Below are positions 63,670 to 64,000 of a stretch of 64,000 nt of DNA, piece after piece. The position numbers and the translations under genes were made by a program. The notes under the pieces were generated by a model. The model made no database searches and was not told the origin of the DNA. It worked only from the letters and a program-made list of their open reading frames with translations. Position 1 is the first letter of the stretch; each line of letters opens with the position of its first letter. The stretch is from Phyllobacterium zundukense (GTDB taxonomy: Bacteria > Pseudomonadota > Alphaproteobacteria > Rhizobiales > Rhizobiaceae), in the NCBI RefSeq assembly GCF_025452195.1, contig NZ_CP104973.1, positions 3,145,001 through 3,209,000 on the forward strand. The letters run 5' to 3'.

Positions 63670-64000
63670 ATGACGACCGCTAAAGATATTCTGAAACAGA
63701 TCAAGGATAACGACGTAAAATTCCTTGATCTCCGCTTCACTGATCCAAAGGGGAAGCTGCAGCATGTGACGATGGATATTGCTGAAGTTGACGAAGACAT
63801 GTTTGCCGATGGCGTCATGTTCGACGGCTCTTCCATTGCCGGCTGGAAGGCCATCAATGAGTCCGACATGGTTCTCATGCCAGACACCGATACGGTTCAC
63901 ATGGATCCGTTTTTCGCGCAGTCAACCATGGTTATCCTTTGCGACATTCTCGATCCAATCTCCGGTGAATCCTACAATCGCGATCCGCGCGGCACGGCCA
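63670..64000 (+). CDS. glnA: Glutamine synthetase type I (5' part, runs off the right edge)
   Basis: The first 110 codons are present. MTTAKDILKQIKDNDVKFLD, then RFTDPKGKLQHVTMDI and MFDGSSIAGWKAINESDMVL are the standard N-terminal beta-grasp domain of GSI, including the DGSS-containing loop. It condenses glutamate and ammonia. AACAAGGAAAATTGAT precedes the ATG. It is the second gene after glnB and probably shares the sigma-54 transcript; an extra internal promoter cannot be excluded. Confidence 0.97.
   Translation, partial: MTTAKDILKQIKDNDVKFLDLRFTDPKGKLQHVTMDIAEVDEDMFADGVMFDGSSIAGWKAINESDMVLMPDTDTVHMDPFFAQSTMVILCDILDPISGESYNRDPRGTA

Overview
This is a chromosomal stretch of an alphaproteobacterium of the order Hyphomicrobiales. 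The Phyllobacterium / Mesorhizobium / Ochrobactrum group is most likely. The reasons are the glnB-glnA pair, a GTTC-N7-GTTC LexA box between ssb and uvrA, a GTG-started gyrA with the alphaproteobacterial quinolone-region sequence, high but not extreme GC, and dispersed palindromic repeats of rhizobial type. The genus is an inference; no rRNA gene is present. The window cuts mgtE at the left edge and glnA at the right edge.

Layout. (1) 0-4.3 kb, minus strand: mgtE (partial), an aldehyde dehydrogenase, and the folate pair pabA-pabB. Two copies of one short repeat lie between these genes. (2) 4.3-7.2 kb: an Lrp-type regulator divergent from arginase and ornithine aminotransferase, with a dyad operator candidate between them and a perfect hairpin terminator after them. 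(3) 7.2-23 kb: a dense quaternary-amine block. A Rieske oxygenase and two dimethylglycine/sarcosine-dehydrogenase-like flavoproteins run on the minus strand. Next come a LysR regulator, a hotdog thioesterase and a CdhR-like GlxA/AraC regulator. The plus-strand operon is cdhB (DUF849), cdhA (carnitine dehydrogenase), an acyl-CoA dehydrogenase, an NDP-forming acyl-CoA synthetase, a CaiD-like hydratase and an alpha/beta hydrolase. Together these could take gamma-butyrobetaine or crotonobetaine through L-carnitine and glycine betaine to dimethylglycine, sarcosine and glycine. (4) 23-30.2 kb: a Dpp/Opp-type ABC importer and a CocE/NonD hydrolase. (5) 30.4-38.2 kb: a polar amino-acid ABC importer divergent from a frameshifted dimethylargininase gene, a TetR regulator, and AruH- and AruI-like enzymes. 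This is a second, transaminase-type arginine route. (6) 38.3-41.6 kb: an orphan betaine-binding protein and a stachydrine/N-methylproline-demethylase-like flavoenzyme.

(7) 41.6-45.7 kb is an AT-richer patch of irregular content: a broken methyltransferase remnant, a family-2 glycosyltransferase and seven small hypothetical genes. (8) 45.7-48.3 kb: polyphosphate kinase 2 and a SulP transporter. (9) 48.5-64 kb is core genome: tRNA-Leu(GAG), lipB, a 46-residue single-span membrane protein found by reading the gap, gyrA, marC, type II NADH dehydrogenase, AraC/DUF2000, a Vat-like acetyltransferase, a YqaA-type membrane protein, ssb, uvrA, a DUF72 gene, and glnB-glnA behind a sigma-54 promoter.

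The catabolic theme is consistent. Between 4 and 42 kb almost every gene handles methylated amines, betaines, arginine or peptides and feeds nitrogen into central metabolism. The most interesting item is the apparently complete chain from gamma-butyrobetaine/carnitine to glycine, built on CoA thioesters with an unusual NDP-forming ligase. The most concrete anomalies are two single-base frameshifts (dimethylargininase and the methyltransferase remnant) and two perfect long inverted repeats of one family, 45 kb apart.
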